A DNA stretch of 64,000 nt from Nothopassalora personata (taxonomy: Eukaryota > Ascomycota > Dothideomycetes > Mycosphaerellales > Mycosphaerellaceae): positions 372,001 through 436,000 of the forward strand of contig CM066294.1 of the NCBI GenBank assembly GCA_033816765.1. Direction: 5' to 3'. The notes below the pieces were generated by a model. The model was not told where the DNA came from and searched no databases. It saw nothing but the letters and a program-made list of their open reading frames with translations. This document shows, one piece after another, positions 21,718 to 32,917 of the stretch. Each line of letters opens with the position of its first letter. The stretch's first letter is position 1. Position numbers and translations under genes: made by a program.

Positions 21718-23206
21718 GGATGCTAGGCAGCTGGTCAGGCTGTTACAATGCACGAGGTGTTCCAAGCCCTTCCGGAACCCCATTACGTTGCCTTGTGGCA
21801 ACTCTCTATGTAGAGGGTGTCTGCCGGAGGCGCATGAGCGCGAGCACATATCATATCCGGACCTACCGGGACGACGCAAAGGATTCGAGTGCCCTTTCGA
21901 TGACTGCGGGACAGAGCATCCCGCCTCGGATTGCAATATCGATGTTACCTTGACGAAGCTTATGGAGTCGGTTTCAGAAGTGGTTGCAAGGCATAGCTCC
22001 ATGACCGAGATCTCGCCATCACTACAAGAAGAGGACATGCGATGGGACGAAGTCGTAAGCTCGCAACCTTCATCGGAGAAGCCGCGGCAACTGCAACATT
22101 CTGGATCCAGGCTAGTCGCCACGTTCCTGGTGGCCGCACAGGGAAAGCTGGAGTACGATGTCGATGTGCTTTACCCTGAAATCATGGATACGGATGATGG
22201 CACAAAAGCGGTCGACATCAGTGTGCTTCAAGAAATCCTGGAAGCCACTCAGCGAGAGGTCGATTGCCAAGTCTGTTACACTTTGATGCTCGATCCAGTG
22301 ACGACCTTCTGTGGCCATACGCTGTGCCGAAAATGTCTCGCTCGAGTGCTGGACCACTCTTTGCACTGTCCGGTCTGTCGAAGAGGACTGGCCATTCCTC
22401 CGTCTCTGATGAAGCAACCGAGCAATAAGACTCTTGTGAACCTGCTGAATGGGCTGTGTCCGGAGACTGTTGCCGCCCGAGCAGAAGCATCGTTACTGGA
22501 GGAACGTGGTGCGGATGGCAATTCGAATGTGCCGCTCTTCGTGTGCACGTTAGGATTTCCTAATCAGCCAACCTTTCTGCGAATCTTCGAGCCCAGATAT
22601 CGCTTGATGCTCAGGAGGGCATTGGAGGGCAACCGGCAATTCGGTCTGCTGATGTACAACCGCTACGGAGAGCCACAAGGAGATCTTGGCACTGTTCACT
22701 TCTATCAGTACGGGACCATGCTGGAAATCGTTCACGCACAATTGTTGGCTGACGGCACGAGTCTGATCGAAACTCGTGGTTTATTCAGATTCCGTGTCAA
22801 GTCGCACGATGTGCTTGACGGCTACACTGTCGGGACTGTGGAACGTCTCGACGACTACAACTTGGCCGAAGAGGAGCGAATAGAAGCAGAAGAGACTTCG
22901 CAACCAGTGGAACAAGATGAAGATATCACAGCCCAGATCAATCATATGTCTACACAAGAGCTGTTGCATGTTGCTCAGGAGTTCGTTGAAAGGATGCAGG
23001 CTCGAAGCGCGAACTGGCTTCAACAACGAGTCCTTGACATCCATGGACAACCACCGGAAGATGCTGCAATGTTCCCTTACTGGTTCGCGAGCGTCTTACC
23101 CATATCAGAAGAGGAGAAGTATAAGCTCCTAGGCACTCGAACAGTGCGCGAACGTCTGAAGATCACGACTATGTGGGTTCGCAGGATCGAGTCCCAAAGA
23201 TGGTAA
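21656..23206 (+). CDS. RING finger and LON substrate-binding domain protein (LONRF-like)
   Basis: Single exon, 516 aa, starting MSQHGGPPEK; the GTG at 21623 is rejected. The first C3HC4-like zinc region (about 32-60) has CTRCSKPFRNPITLPCGNSL. The second, complete RING (about 204-241) has CQVCYTLMLDPVTTFCGH and HCPVCRR. The C-terminal half (about 292-505) is a LON N-terminal (substrate-binding) domain with FLRIFEPRYRLMLRRAL and ETRGLFRFRV. There is no AAA+ or protease domain. This architecture matches fungal and animal LONRF-type E3 ubiquitin ligases, which act in protein quality control. E3 activity is inferred from the RING. The acidic stretch EEERIEAEETSQ near 400-420 is an insert within the LON region. 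Confidence 0.9.
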   Translation: MSQHGGPPEKTEVPVVLAAHEDARQLVRLLQCTRCSKPFRNPITLPCGNSLCRGCLPEAHEREHISYPDLPGRRKGFECPFDDCGTEHPASDCNIDVTLTKLMESVSEVVARHSSMTEISPSLQEEDMRWDEVVSSQPSSEKPRQLQHSGSRLVATFLVAAQGKLEYDVDVLYPEIMDTDDGTKAVDISVLQEILEATQREVDCQVCYTLMLDPVTTFCGHTLCRKCLARVLDHSLHCPVCRRGLAIPPSLMKQPSNKTLVNLLNGLCPETVAARAEASLLEERGADGNSNVPLFVCTLGFPNQPTFLRIFEPRYRLMLRRALEGNRQFGLLMYNRYGEPQGDLGTVHFYQYGTMLEIVHAQLLADGTSLIETRGLFRFRVKSHDVLDGYTVGTVERLDDYNLAEEERIEAEETSQPVEQDEDITAQINHMSTQELLHVAQEFVERMQARSANWLQQRVLDIHGQPPEDAAMFPYWFASVLPISEEEKYKLLGTRTVRERLKITTMWVRRIESQRW

Positions 23207-24578
23207 GTCTTACCTTGTTCACCTGTAGCCAGCCGTTTGCACGTTGCTTCGTCGCATCCGCGCTGACTGGCTGCACTGAAGGGTTGAGCCGGTAGTCCTA
23301 TTGTACTGACATCCTGTCAGGTATCAAGGTGGTTCTTGTAGGATCCTGTGACTCGCCGCCTTCTACTACTTTGGACCCACGCTACTCTTGGTGCTGGTAA
23401 TCGTATTGCATTGGACACGCTCTAGCTAACAGCAGCCACGGCAGGAGCAGCCATGAATGTCCGTAGATCCTTACGTGCTCCGAAGAGCATACCATACCTG
23501 CACATCTGACTTTGTATATTGTGGGACGCATGGCGCTGGCGCATAGAGCAAGACCTCGCTAACTTGGTCGCGGAAATTGCATGAGAAATGGAGTTTACAT
23601 TTGGGAAAGATGCCGGCAGTATAGCGGTATGGTCAGATAGAGGGAAGATGGGACGACGATATCCAGCGACATATGCTTGAGCGTGATGCAGTCAATGCCA
23701 AGATGTATTCTGAATCGTCTTTATTATTGGCAATGTATTTATTGCTTCACCCAGGAATGGACAACGTTGAGCTGTGCTTGACAGCAGACGGCATGGACAG
23801 ACGAATAATTACCATGTACTGTCAATGCACGACTGCTGCATATCACCATCGTGCAGAAGCGAGTTATTGGCAGCACGTTGGCACCTGCTCGACCACCTCG
23901 GCCGTTCTGATCGAGTCCAGGCAGATGTCGTTCGGAGCGAAAGCCCCATCACAAAGGTAACTTTCGCACATGTGCTTTGGCGTACATTCGTTGCCGCGTC
24001 TGCTTTGCCATATACCATTCAGAAACACAATGGCAAGCCACAGATTCCTTGTGTCTCGTCAACACCGTGGAAACATATGCATGGCAGCACTTGGCATATG
24101 GCAGGACAGATCTGGATCTGGGTCGGGCGAAGTCTTGAAGTCTTGGAAGCCCTGCGCAAGATATGATTCGCTGCTGGGCACGGAGCAATTGCCTGATTCC
24201 TCCTTGATTCGTCGTGTACGCGCCGACCTCTCTGCTCGAAAAGGCGCCTCAGGATCCATTCAGAAGCCGCTTAAGCTTGGCCTGGGCCTCGTCCCTGTGA
24301 TCTCTCTGCTTGGGGCCAGTGAAGGAGGTGAAAGGAAAGCCACCGTCTCCCGCGACCCTTCGTTACGCGCTCACAATGTTGTCGGCCTGTGGTGGGTGTA
24401 CACTGCTATATCGTTCTAGCTCCTCTCCTTGATCTTATTCTTCCATGCCCGAGCCAACCTTCCGTCCCGCTGGTGTAACACTACCCCCAACCTCTCTGGT
24501 GGGCAGTACGGAGCTCGATCCGGAGTCGACGAAGAAGAAGAAGAAGAAGAAGAAGAAGAAGAGAAAGACAAGGCTGCA
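23207..24578. other. Intergenic upstream of NoxR
   Basis: About 1.4 kb. No supported gene; only short unrelated frames. The 3' end holds the NoxR leader with a GAA tract. Confidence 0.4.
24530..24562 (+). repeat. (GAA)n tract in NoxR 5' leader
   Basis: Eleven consecutive GAA/AAG triplets lie 17 bases upstream of the chosen ATG. The frame is open through this tract (poly-Glu), but the only upstream in-frame start is not an ATG, so it is probably untranslated leader. Confidence 0.85.
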
Positions 24579-26261
24579 ATGTCGCTCAAGCAAGAGATCG
24601 AGACCTGGGTTGCTGCGCTGGCAGCGTACGACAACAACGAGTTCGACAACGCGATCAAATGCTTCGAGCAGATCGCCGACACGTCCAAGATCCTCTTCAA
24701 CTGCGGAGTCATCCATGCCACGTTGGGAGAGCATGCCAGGGCCGTAGAATGTTACCAAAGAGCTGTTCAGCTTGATCAATACCTTGCCATATCCTACTTC
24801 CAGCAGGGTGTGAGCAACTTCCTCATGGGGGATTTTGAGGAAGCGCTGGCAAACTTCAATGACACCCTCCTGTACCTGCGCGGCAACAACAACATCGACT
24901 ATGAACAGCTGGGTCTGAAATTCAAGCTATACTCTTGCGAAGTGCTCTTCAATCGTGGTCTCTGCTATATTTATCTGCAGCAGAAGCATGCTGGAATGCA
25001 AGACTTGATGTTTGCGACACGGGAGAAGATGGTACCCGACCATGATGTGATAGACGAGGCGATCAGGGAGCAAGCAGAAGGATATACAGTCTTCTCTATA
25101 CCAGTCGGCGTGGTCTATCGACCGAACGAGGCAAAGGTGAAGAATCTTAAGACGAAAGATTACCTGGGCAAGGCGAGACTAGTCGCAGCGCAGGACCAAC
25201 AGCACAACGATCCACGACGACAAGCAGCCCTCGCGGCAATGGGTATCGACGACAGACCCGGCGAGAAGCTATCGTATGCAGCATTGAATCTCGTCAGACC
25301 AGACCTTCGAAGCAGATCCACCAGACAGCAATCAGAGCCTCCGCTCCATCGCCAAGTCTTCCCACCAACTCCTCCACCCGAGCTCGAAAGACCCGACTCA
25401 GCACACGGCAGACGCAAGTCCACAGACAGCAGCAACTCAGACAGATCCAACAGATCCCCAAAATCCAGCCTCCAAAATGCGCGCCCAGCAGCAAAACCTC
25501 TCCGGCTCGAACTCGGCGTTGCGGCCTTTGAGCAGAAAACCGCCTCCGAACGAGCATCAGAGCGACCTCGGCCACAACCCAAACGATCAGAATCAGAACG
25601 CCCGCCCATGCGACGAGAGTTTTCAAGCGGCTCGACTCGATCGCATGACAGCAGACCTCGCGAACATCGCGAACGCGAATCGCATAGATCCAGCCTCAGC
25701 CATCGAGAGCAGCACATCCCGGAAGCCCGGATCGAGGAAGACCCGGTCGCAGCATATAGCGAGCAGGCATCGCAACACCACATATCAACAGCACAGGCAC
25801 ATCATCAGCGTTCAAGATCCACTGCCCACCGGAGTCAGCCTGTCCCGATTGAGGAGGAAGAGGGCGAGGGTGAGGATTATAGTCCATCGGACTCGGTGAC
25901 ATGCCCACTGGCTTTCGAGATTGTGCCGCCAAAAGGTGCGTATCCTTCCACGCATCAACGGCATGCGTCGCAGTCGAGACGTGCGCCGGAGGTGAGGAAG
26001 GTGAGGGTCAAGGTGCATGCGGAGGATATGAGATATGTGATGACTACGCCCAGTGTGACTTTTGAGGAGCTTAGCAACGCTATCCGAGCGAAATTTGCAA
26101 TCAAGGATGGGTATAAGTTGAAGATGAAGGATGAGGAAGGAGATATGATTACGATGGGTGATCAGGATGATCTGGATATGGCGATGAGCATGTGCAAAGC
26201 CGCTGCTAGGAAAGACATGGCAGATATGGCCAAGATGGAAATCTGGGTTCAGGAAACTTGA
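24579..26261 (+). CDS. noxR: NADPH oxidase regulator NoxR (p67phox-like)
   Basis: Regulatory subunit that activates fungal NADPH oxidases NoxA/NoxB together with Rac, controlling hyphal polarity, fusion and development. Single exon, 560 aa, starting MSLKQEIETWVAAL. Residues 1 to about 185 form four TPR-like helix pairs (DNNEFDNAIKCFEQIAD, GEHARAVECYQRAVQLDQYL, GDFEEALANFNDTLLYLRG), then the activation-domain-like block GYTVFSIPVGVVYRPNEAKV. The middle (about 215-460) is disordered and Arg/Ser/Glu-rich. The C-terminus (about 470-558) is a PB1 domain with KVRVKVHAEDMRYV and DEEGDMITMGDQDDLDMA, the acidic OPCA-type motif. Length and order match fungal NoxR. No SH3 domain is seen, as expected for fungi. 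Confidence 0.93.
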   Translation: MSLKQEIETWVAALAAYDNNEFDNAIKCFEQIADTSKILFNCGVIHATLGEHARAVECYQRAVQLDQYLAISYFQQGVSNFLMGDFEEALANFNDTLLYLRGNNNIDYEQLGLKFKLYSCEVLFNRGLCYIYLQQKHAGMQDLMFATREKMVPDHDVIDEAIREQAEGYTVFSIPVGVVYRPNEAKVKNLKTKDYLGKARLVAAQDQQHNDPRRQAALAAMGIDDRPGEKLSYAALNLVRPDLRSRSTRQQSEPPLHRQVFPPTPPPELERPDSAHGRRKSTDSSNSDRSNRSPKSSLQNARPAAKPLRLELGVAAFEQKTASERASERPRPQPKRSESERPPMRREFSSGSTRSHDSRPREHRERESHRSSLSHREQHIPEARIEEDPVAAYSEQASQHHISTAQAHHQRSRSTAHRSQPVPIEEEEGEGEDYSPSDSVTCPLAFEIVPPKGAYPSTHQRHASQSRRAPEVRKVRVKVHAEDMRYVMTTPSVTFEELSNAIRAKFAIKDGYKLKMKDEEGDMITMGDQDDLDMAMSMCKAAARKDMADMAKMEIWVQET

Positions 26262-26318
26262 TGATTTGATACCTTTGCAAGAAGCATTTGCCGGCGGGTC
26301 CTTAGCGATGATTTACGT

Positions 26319-26711
26319 TCAAAGCATTCTGTACAATATATTGCGTTCTAGGCATAGATGAGTCCTGACCTGTGGGAACTCATGCATGCTGTAGGGCAGC
26401 GAGGCGTCCAAGAGTAAGCCGTTAGCCCTTATGTTCCTTCCAGCTCGCGGAGGCAGGTACTCGTAAGGCGGACTCCTGCTGATGATCGCCACATGGCCTT
26501 GCAGCAGAGCATTGTCGTAGACATGGTATTCGTGATACAGTACATCGAAGAGCAAGCGATGTTCCACCGGAAGTCCAGAGCGTGATCGACCAGCCCACCC
26601 TGCGCCGAGGATCATTAAAATGTCAAGGGTGCAGTGCTTGCCCAGGCCTACATATAGCCGTTTTGAGGCGGTCGTAGTTTGCAAATGACAAGGTAAGATT
26701 ATTTGGGCCAT
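26319..26711 (-). CDS. Small hypothetical ORF, convergent with NoxR
   Basis: An ATG-started open frame of 130 aa ends 57 bp beyond the NoxR stop on the opposite strand. I see no signal peptide, membrane segment or known motif. Its composition is protein-like (mixed hydrophobics, few low-complexity runs). It could equally be a chance frame. Confidence 0.25.
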   Translation of the reverse strand: MAQIILPCHLQTTTASKRLYVGLGKHCTLDILMILGAGWAGRSRSGLPVEHRLLFDVLYHEYHVYDNALLQGHVAIISRSPPYEYLPPRAGRNIRANGLLLDASLPYSMHEFPQVRTHLCLERNILYRML

Positions 26712-27776
26712 CGTGCATGCATGAAGTTAATGTTCTTGGTAGCATGTGAGAGTGTAATCAGACCATTACCCTTCAGAATATGCGGACAGACTTGCCATCT
26801 GCCCGATGAGGCAGTCGATGGGCGACAGTGATGCTGGTCGGCGATGTACTTCTTCATGTAGTCATTACTGATCGCACCCGACGCTTTGCAAGCAACCAAG
26901 CCTACTGCATCAGTATTGCAGCAGGTTATGCAGAGTCCCGGTCCTACGGCACTACCACCGAACAGCGTCAGCTATGTACATGCAGCCTCGCACTCGCGTG
27001 GCATGCTGGGAGTGGTAAGGCGTGGACAGGTCTTCCTCCCGATCCTTCCAAACTCATCAAGATATGCGAGTCCTCTGAACAGCGCGGCCGCTCCTTTGTA
27101 GTTCGTCCGTAGGGTCAGCTGACAACTGTGTTTCGGCCAGAATAGGACAAAGTGTTGTTCTCCGTATAGTAATAATAAGATTGCGACGCGGGACTGCTCG
27201 TTTAAGTGCGAGGGTCGTGTACGCGCGAGAAACAGTGCTTCACGTGCTTCATGACGGAGCGGGCGGCCGGAAAGCGGAAGTTGAGGAAGACGCACGCACG
27301 CCCTGATGAAGTCATCCGTCGGCATAATTTTCGCCGCCGGACTAGCAATTTCGGACGAATCGTACTCTCCGTCACAGTACTGCAGATAAAATTATGCAAG
27401 CCAGCGCGACCGTGCACCTTTGGACGGCGTGCAACATGAGATGGAAGCGGATTGTTGTGTATAGACAGACGTTGAATCAGCTGAGAGTGATCAGAGAAGT
27501 GGATGTGAGAGAATGTGCAGCATCGTGTAGTAGTGTGGCGAATGTTTTGTTTGATTCTTGTTCACTAAATTTCCATCGTATATCGTGTCATTCGCTGAAG
27601 CGTTCATCGACCTGCGCCAAATGCCAGGGAGAACAGCTCCGCATCCACCATTGTATACATGTCTGAGATGAGTATCATGCACAGAATTCCTGTCCCGTCA
27701 AACGCCTCGCTCAGAAAGTACTACTGCTCGCTCGCTTGAACGCTCATCACAACGACAAAAATGTTTCCAAGACTGA
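26712..27776. other. Intergenic, no supported gene
   Basis: About 1 kb between the NoxR region and the acidic orphan gene. Nothing recognised on either strand. Confidence 0.4.
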
Positions 27777-28538
27777 TCAGCAGGCTGCCACCAGCGGTTG
27801 CTGAGGTTGTGACATGATGTAGTCTTCAATGCCTTGTTGTGACTTGGTGTCGCAGAAGGCTGTCGTCGTGATTGCTTCTCGTTCCTTCTCGCTGAGCTCG
27901 AATGTGGGTTGCTCAGGTGAGGCTGGCATTGACTCTTCCTCGAAGTCTGAGTCTGAGTCCTCCATTGTCAACTCTGGTGGAGAATGTTGTGATACCACGC
28001 GAGTGAGTGCAAGCTCGTGGTCGTACTCGTCGTCTTCATACTCTGCATCTTCCAAGTCGTCCTCGTCAATCTCTTGTGATGTGATCTCGACGGTACTTGA
28101 TCGAATTTTGCGAAGTGGAATGTTGAACATCTCGGCATCCTCGTCGTAGATGTCTGAGCCGTCATCAGACTCCACGTCAGATTCGTCATCGTCGTCCTCC
28201 TCTGCGATTGAATCGATCCATTGCACGTGTCGCTCTTGTGGCTTCGATGCGGTCTTGACTGATTGATTGAACCATGCTTCCTGTTCCTTCTCTGCATCGG
28301 CGAGCTCGACCATGAGGGTGTCGAGAAGGTTGGCGTGGCCGACCAGGAACCTCAGGTTGTGGTCTGATCGTTGTGCTTCGCGGCCAAGCTTCGTTCGTGC
28401 AGTCGAGGCAACGTAGTAGGTCTGAGTGAGAGACATCTTCTGCTTCTTGGCGGGTGGCAGCGATGGAGATGTGGTTTGGTAGACAGCCAGTGCTGGGACT
28501 GGTCCGAAGTTGGACTGGATCCGCAGATGAGAAGTCAT
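27777..28538 (-). CDS. Uncharacterised acidic protein
   Basis: Single exon, 253 aa. The N-terminal third (about 35-100) looks like a folded helical module: SLTQTYYVASTARTKLGREA, then DHNLRFLVGHANLLDTLM and ELADAEKEQEAWFNQSV. The rest is strongly acidic, with runs such as EEDDDDESDVESDD (about 114-127) and EIDEDDLEDAEYEDDEYD. It ends in DYIMSQPQQPLVAAC. I believe the N-terminal block is conserved in filamentous ascomycetes but cannot name a family or function. The acidic tail suggests binding to basic partners (histones, ribosomal proteins, nucleic-acid-binding proteins), which is inference only. Confidence 0.75.
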   Translation of the reverse strand: MTSHLRIQSNFGPVPALAVYQTTSPSLPPAKKQKMSLTQTYYVASTARTKLGREAQRSDHNLRFLVGHANLLDTLMVELADAEKEQEAWFNQSVKTASKPQERHVQWIDSIAEEDDDDESDVESDDGSDIYDEDAEMFNIPLRKIRSSTVEITSQEIDEDDLEDAEYEDDEYDHELALTRVVSQHSPPELTMEDSDSDFEEESMPASPEQPTFELSEKEREAITTTAFCDTKSQQGIEDYIMSQPQQPLVAAC

Positions 28539-30491
28539 CTTGGTTATATGGGGTACGTGAGTCAGATGTAGGTATGAGTCTGGTATGGCGAAATAGTTCT
28601 GCCTGAGTCACCACGGCCAATAACGGTCTGGGGCGTTGTTTAGGTTGGTGAAAGCCGAAGTTGAGATAAGTCTGTGTCGATTGCTGGGGACGGTGGAGAG
28701 TCTTGATGTTCTTCTTTGTGTCTGGGGGTTGGTACTGTAGTGAACTGGTGTCTGGAAGCAGCAATCTGATACTGGGCGGGAATCCAGGCATTATTTGTGC
28801 TCATCTCTGACGGTGACGAATCCGAGATGGATCGCTCGAACTGCGTTCTTCCGTAGCCCGCTCGGGCCCTGGCAATAGCTCGACCACCTGAAACCCTGAA
28901 ACCCTGGTCGCGGATCTAAGCATCATCCACAGCGATTGGTCGGTCCCGCCTTTGTTTCCTGCTCCGGAAATGCGGCGTTCGCGCGCTCGCGAGGCAGAAT
29001 GGCAGATTACTGTACACTGCCACGGACGTAGCCTTTGCTCCATCGAGTCACTGTCACGACTACCCAATGCGGCATGGCATGCAGTGCTCTCGTAATGTTC
29101 AGCTGCTTTCCAAAAATGCACGAGTGCTAGCACGAACTGGCGTTGGAATCATTTTACTTTCGTGATCCAGCATGAGTCACCACTACCATCACGTGGCTTG
29201 GCTGGCAGACTGCGACGTAATTGCGCCTAGGCCGCAGAATTGTTGCTCTGCTGGATGATCCTACGTGGCCGCGCGTGGCTGTAGCGTCCCAAGGCTCCGA
29301 CATACGTAGAGACTAGTCCTCAGGCAACCGCAATCAAACTGCATCGTTCGGTGTGCGCACTCGCTTTTCGCAGCGAGCTGTGGCTTGTGTCAGGGCTGAT
29401 CAGCGTAGCAATGGCTGGCTGTATGCAGTGCCGCGCGACATGCGATGCGGTATGCGATACCAGCTGGGCCAACTGGATGTCGCTGTCAGGGACATCGCCT
29501 TCTCCGTTCCCACTGCCCTAGGCGCAATACCGGCGACATGATCTCGCCTGCTTGCCTGAGTCACTGATTGGTATATGTAGGGCAGCAGTCATTCGGACTT
29601 TGGCGAGCTTCCCGATCCTACAAACTCCATCGGCCGAAAGACAACCCAACGACCTGCCAAGCGCAACAACTTCAAGGCATCATGATGTCCTGTGTTTCCG
29701 TCTCGCATAACGGCCGATATCTCCATGACTTTCGTCTATAGAATGCTGCCTGCCTAACAATCTTCACAGCCCGCCTCGCGCGGATGAATTGTACGCGTCT
29801 CCCGCGCAACCCTTGCGCAAGCCAGCCTGCAGCAGGAACCATCATTCCATTCCTCAAAAGCATCTCGCAGCTGGATTGCCCTCAATGAACCGGATCCTTC
29901 CCACAATAGGTTTGCGATGTTTGCTCTGAGGCCGTGTCGAAAACTTGTGAGAGTTTCTTGTCGGTTGCTCGCAAATCCGCGTCCCTGCTCGCTGCCACGC
30001 GAGAGCACAGATCACAAACTCGGACAGCTGACAAACTGTACGAACGCCGAAACAAAGCCTTGGTACAGTGGGTCCTCTTACTACTGTACGTACGAAACGA
30101 CACTTGCTGAGTAATGTTCCACTGCTACTACTACTACTAGAGCCTTTCAACAAAGGGACAGTCCTCTTCGACAAGCTCTATCGTCTGTCGAAGCCGCCTT
30201 TTCACACGACCATATCCTAACAGACACCCTGATCAACCGGCTCGGTCACCAGAAGACGAGCTTACTGGAGATTTGTCAAGCAACGTCGTTCAGCCCTACC
30301 TTGATTGCACTCTGTGCGGTAGCTGCAGCCCTGTACAGTAAGTCTGGGTTCTGTCGTATCTACTGCAAGCCGCTACATGCTGCGCAACGCTGCGCTGAAC
30401 CAGTCACTACGGTCGGCGAATACACCGAGGATGCTCACACGTGCCTCGGGATCCATGCGATCTGTATGTCGCATGGATGCTGATATCTGTA
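28539..30491. other. Long intergenic region
   Basis: Nearly 2 kb without a supported gene. It contains a short CTA-triplet run (about 30123-30140) and several short open frames without motifs. I looked for tRNA-like cloverleaf arms and found none I would call. Confidence 0.4.
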
Positions 30492-31680
30492 CTAAGGGTA
30501 TGTTCCCCAGGAGAAAGCCTGCCCACCTTTCTCCTTCGACTCCAGCGCCTCCTCAAAGTCTTCCAGAAAGAGCCACTTGAGCTTCTGTCCGTCGCCTTTC
30601 TGGTACCAATCGTTCAGCGGCTTCGGATAGAAATCTAGCTGCGCAGGGTCAACAGCGGCATCATCATGAGCCATCAGCATCAAGACGCTTTCATGAGCAT
30701 CGAACTCGCCTAATCCATCGATGGTCCAGTCGGCGACTTTTTTGTCGTGCGCAAAACTTTCCGTCACGTAGTAAAAGGGCTTATCCGGAGTCTTGTGCGG
30801 GTGAACATTATCCACCATTAAGTGACCAGGACATACGCTGTGACGCTTGAGTGGCGATGGCTTGACATTCTTTGGCAACGGGAGATACTCTGTAGGCCTG
30901 AACTCGCCGCCGTGATGCGCCGAGTCCCCTCCCATGAACACGAAAGAATCCGGGCTGGATGAAGTCCTCGCCAGACCACACATGTGGCCAATGGAATGTC
31001 CCGGCGTATCAAGCAGGTAAAAGCTCCCATCGCCAAAGTAGTCATACGCATAAAACCGCCCAATCTTCAAACCGCCACCCTCTCCCTTCACATCCACCTC
31101 CCTTACATTTCGCCCCTCAAAGTCTGTTTCTAAAAGGGTTGACTTCTCATTCTTGGGATAGCCTGGGATGTGCGCGGCTTTGAAGCCCGGGCCGACAATC
31201 AAGTCTGTGGAGTGAGGGAACTTGGAAGCATCACCAACATGATCCCAGTGATGATGCGACCAGATGATGGCGCTAATTGCACCTCCATCGACATCGACGC
31301 CATTCTCGCCAAGGATTTCGGCCACGTCTTTAAGGACGTTGATGTACCAGTTATTCTTGACGAACTTGGGGTAGGAGGGCAGTTTCTCCCAGTCCTTGCG
31401 GATGCCAAGGTCGAAGAGAACAGGTTTTGAGGATGGATGTTCTATCAGGAAGGAGAATGAGGGCCCGCAGAGCTTGTCGTGGCCTACGTAGTCCGGCTGG
31501 AGGAAGTTGGTAATTGGGAGTCTGAAACGTGATGTGCTGGAGGGGTGTTGGCGGGATCGATGATCGGTCCTGTTGGAGAGCTTCTTACCTGTCGATGCAA
31601 GAGACTTTCACAATGCTGCTCGAAGCTGGTATGTTGAGCTCAGGCGGCGGTTTGGGAGTGGCTAGGAAGTCGTTTGCCAT
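30492..31680 (-). CDS. Metallo-beta-lactamase-fold hydrolase (lactonase-like)
   Basis: Exons on the minus strand are 31589-31680 and 30492-31521, joined across a 67-nt gtaaga...cag intron, giving 373 aa. Residues 30-75 hold the first beta-strands (GPSFSFLIEHPSSKPVLFDLG). The zinc-binding HxHxDH motif is in WSHHHWDH (His120, His122, Asp124, His125). The later ligands appear as the His of LLDTPGHSIGHMCG and the Asp of VFMGGDSAHHGG. The order and spacing resemble fungal lactonase-like MBL hydrolases related to acyl-homoserine lactonases. No signal peptide is seen, so it is likely cytosolic. The substrate is unknown. Family call is firm; 'lactonase' is inference. Confidence 0.88.
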
Positions 31681-32917
31681 GTTGACCGGTAGTATGCAGG
31701 AATCAAGGACCTCGAAATTACTGTTGTGTCGGTGCAGGGGACCTGACGACAAATGTAAAGGAGAACGCTGAACGTCATCGTGGTTCGCAAGCACGTGGTA
31801 GGCGAGGATGACGTGTGTTGTCCTTCTCAATGCACAAGAGTGACAGCTCTGGAACTCCCCACAACTCCAGTTGTCGGAGGTCCTGCGTCGCTTCGACGTA
31901 TCATTTACTGGCCTTAGAGGTACATCGCGATGCGCAGTCGATAGCACAGTAGAACGCGACAACAGCGACTGTCCCAGCTTAGAAATCCTCGCCATGCATA
32001 AGTGAGGCACGAAAATTCGCGAAGCTCTTCAACACTATGAGATTATCCCGTACACATACATGAAGAAGAGGGTCTGGTCGAGGAACTTCGATGGCTATCG
32101 TCTCTGAAGAGGAATACATGAGAGGTATGGAAAGCACCGTGCGAGCTCCGGCGCCTGACAGAGCCGAAGACGATGCCAAGATGCCTGGTTCGTGGTGCCA
32201 CGTGCGCTGCATCGAATTCTCGAAATTCCGGCTTCCGCACAACAACCAATTTCGCAACAACAAACAACTACTGTACAGTACATCCCTCTCAATCGACGTC
32301 ACCTGGAGGTCTGGCCACACACCAAGTCTCACTCTTGTTCCAGATGCTCGCGAGCGACGCGAGAGTCCGCGCTGCTCTGTGTCTTTGTGTATGACGTCGA
32401 CATTGACTCTGCGCGGCCGCTACGTTCGTGCATGAACAGCAGCACCGAATCCACTGGCCTTTCGAAATTCAACAAGACAGGTAAGGACGACAATGCCAGT
32501 CAGCTTCCCCAAGGTATTCTTCAAATTGTGACTTCACGACCCGCCTCGACCACAGTCTGCACATTTGAATCAACTGTAACTGTCTGCTTGCTTTTCAATA
32601 AGCCTACGGTACCCGTCATAGGCGAAGAACGAACCAACGATCGCAAATAAGCCGGGGCGTCTTAATCTCACCATTCGAGAGGCCTGACATAGATTGGTCT
32701 GACAACGCTAGGAGAATATGCTGGGCTGTATGCTCAAAGCGCCGCTCTTGAATGCGCCTCCCAATCATGAATACGCTGCATGAGCCTCGGTCTATCATCT
32801 ATACCCGCGAAAGCGACACTCGCCAGCCCAAACAACAATCGCGCCCGTCCGTTTACCACGCTGCATCTGCGTGTGTGCGGCTGGCATGTTCGCTCTGCTC
32901 AGCGCCGCTACCGCCTA
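31681..32917. other. Intergenic, no supported gene
   Basis: 1.2 kb between two minus-strand genes. Open frames on both strands overlap at 32.0-32.6 kb but none shows a motif. Confidence 0.4.

Noticed and set aside
28800..30490. tRNA or other structured RNA gene
   Set aside because: No cloverleaf arms or A/B-box pattern could be found by eye.
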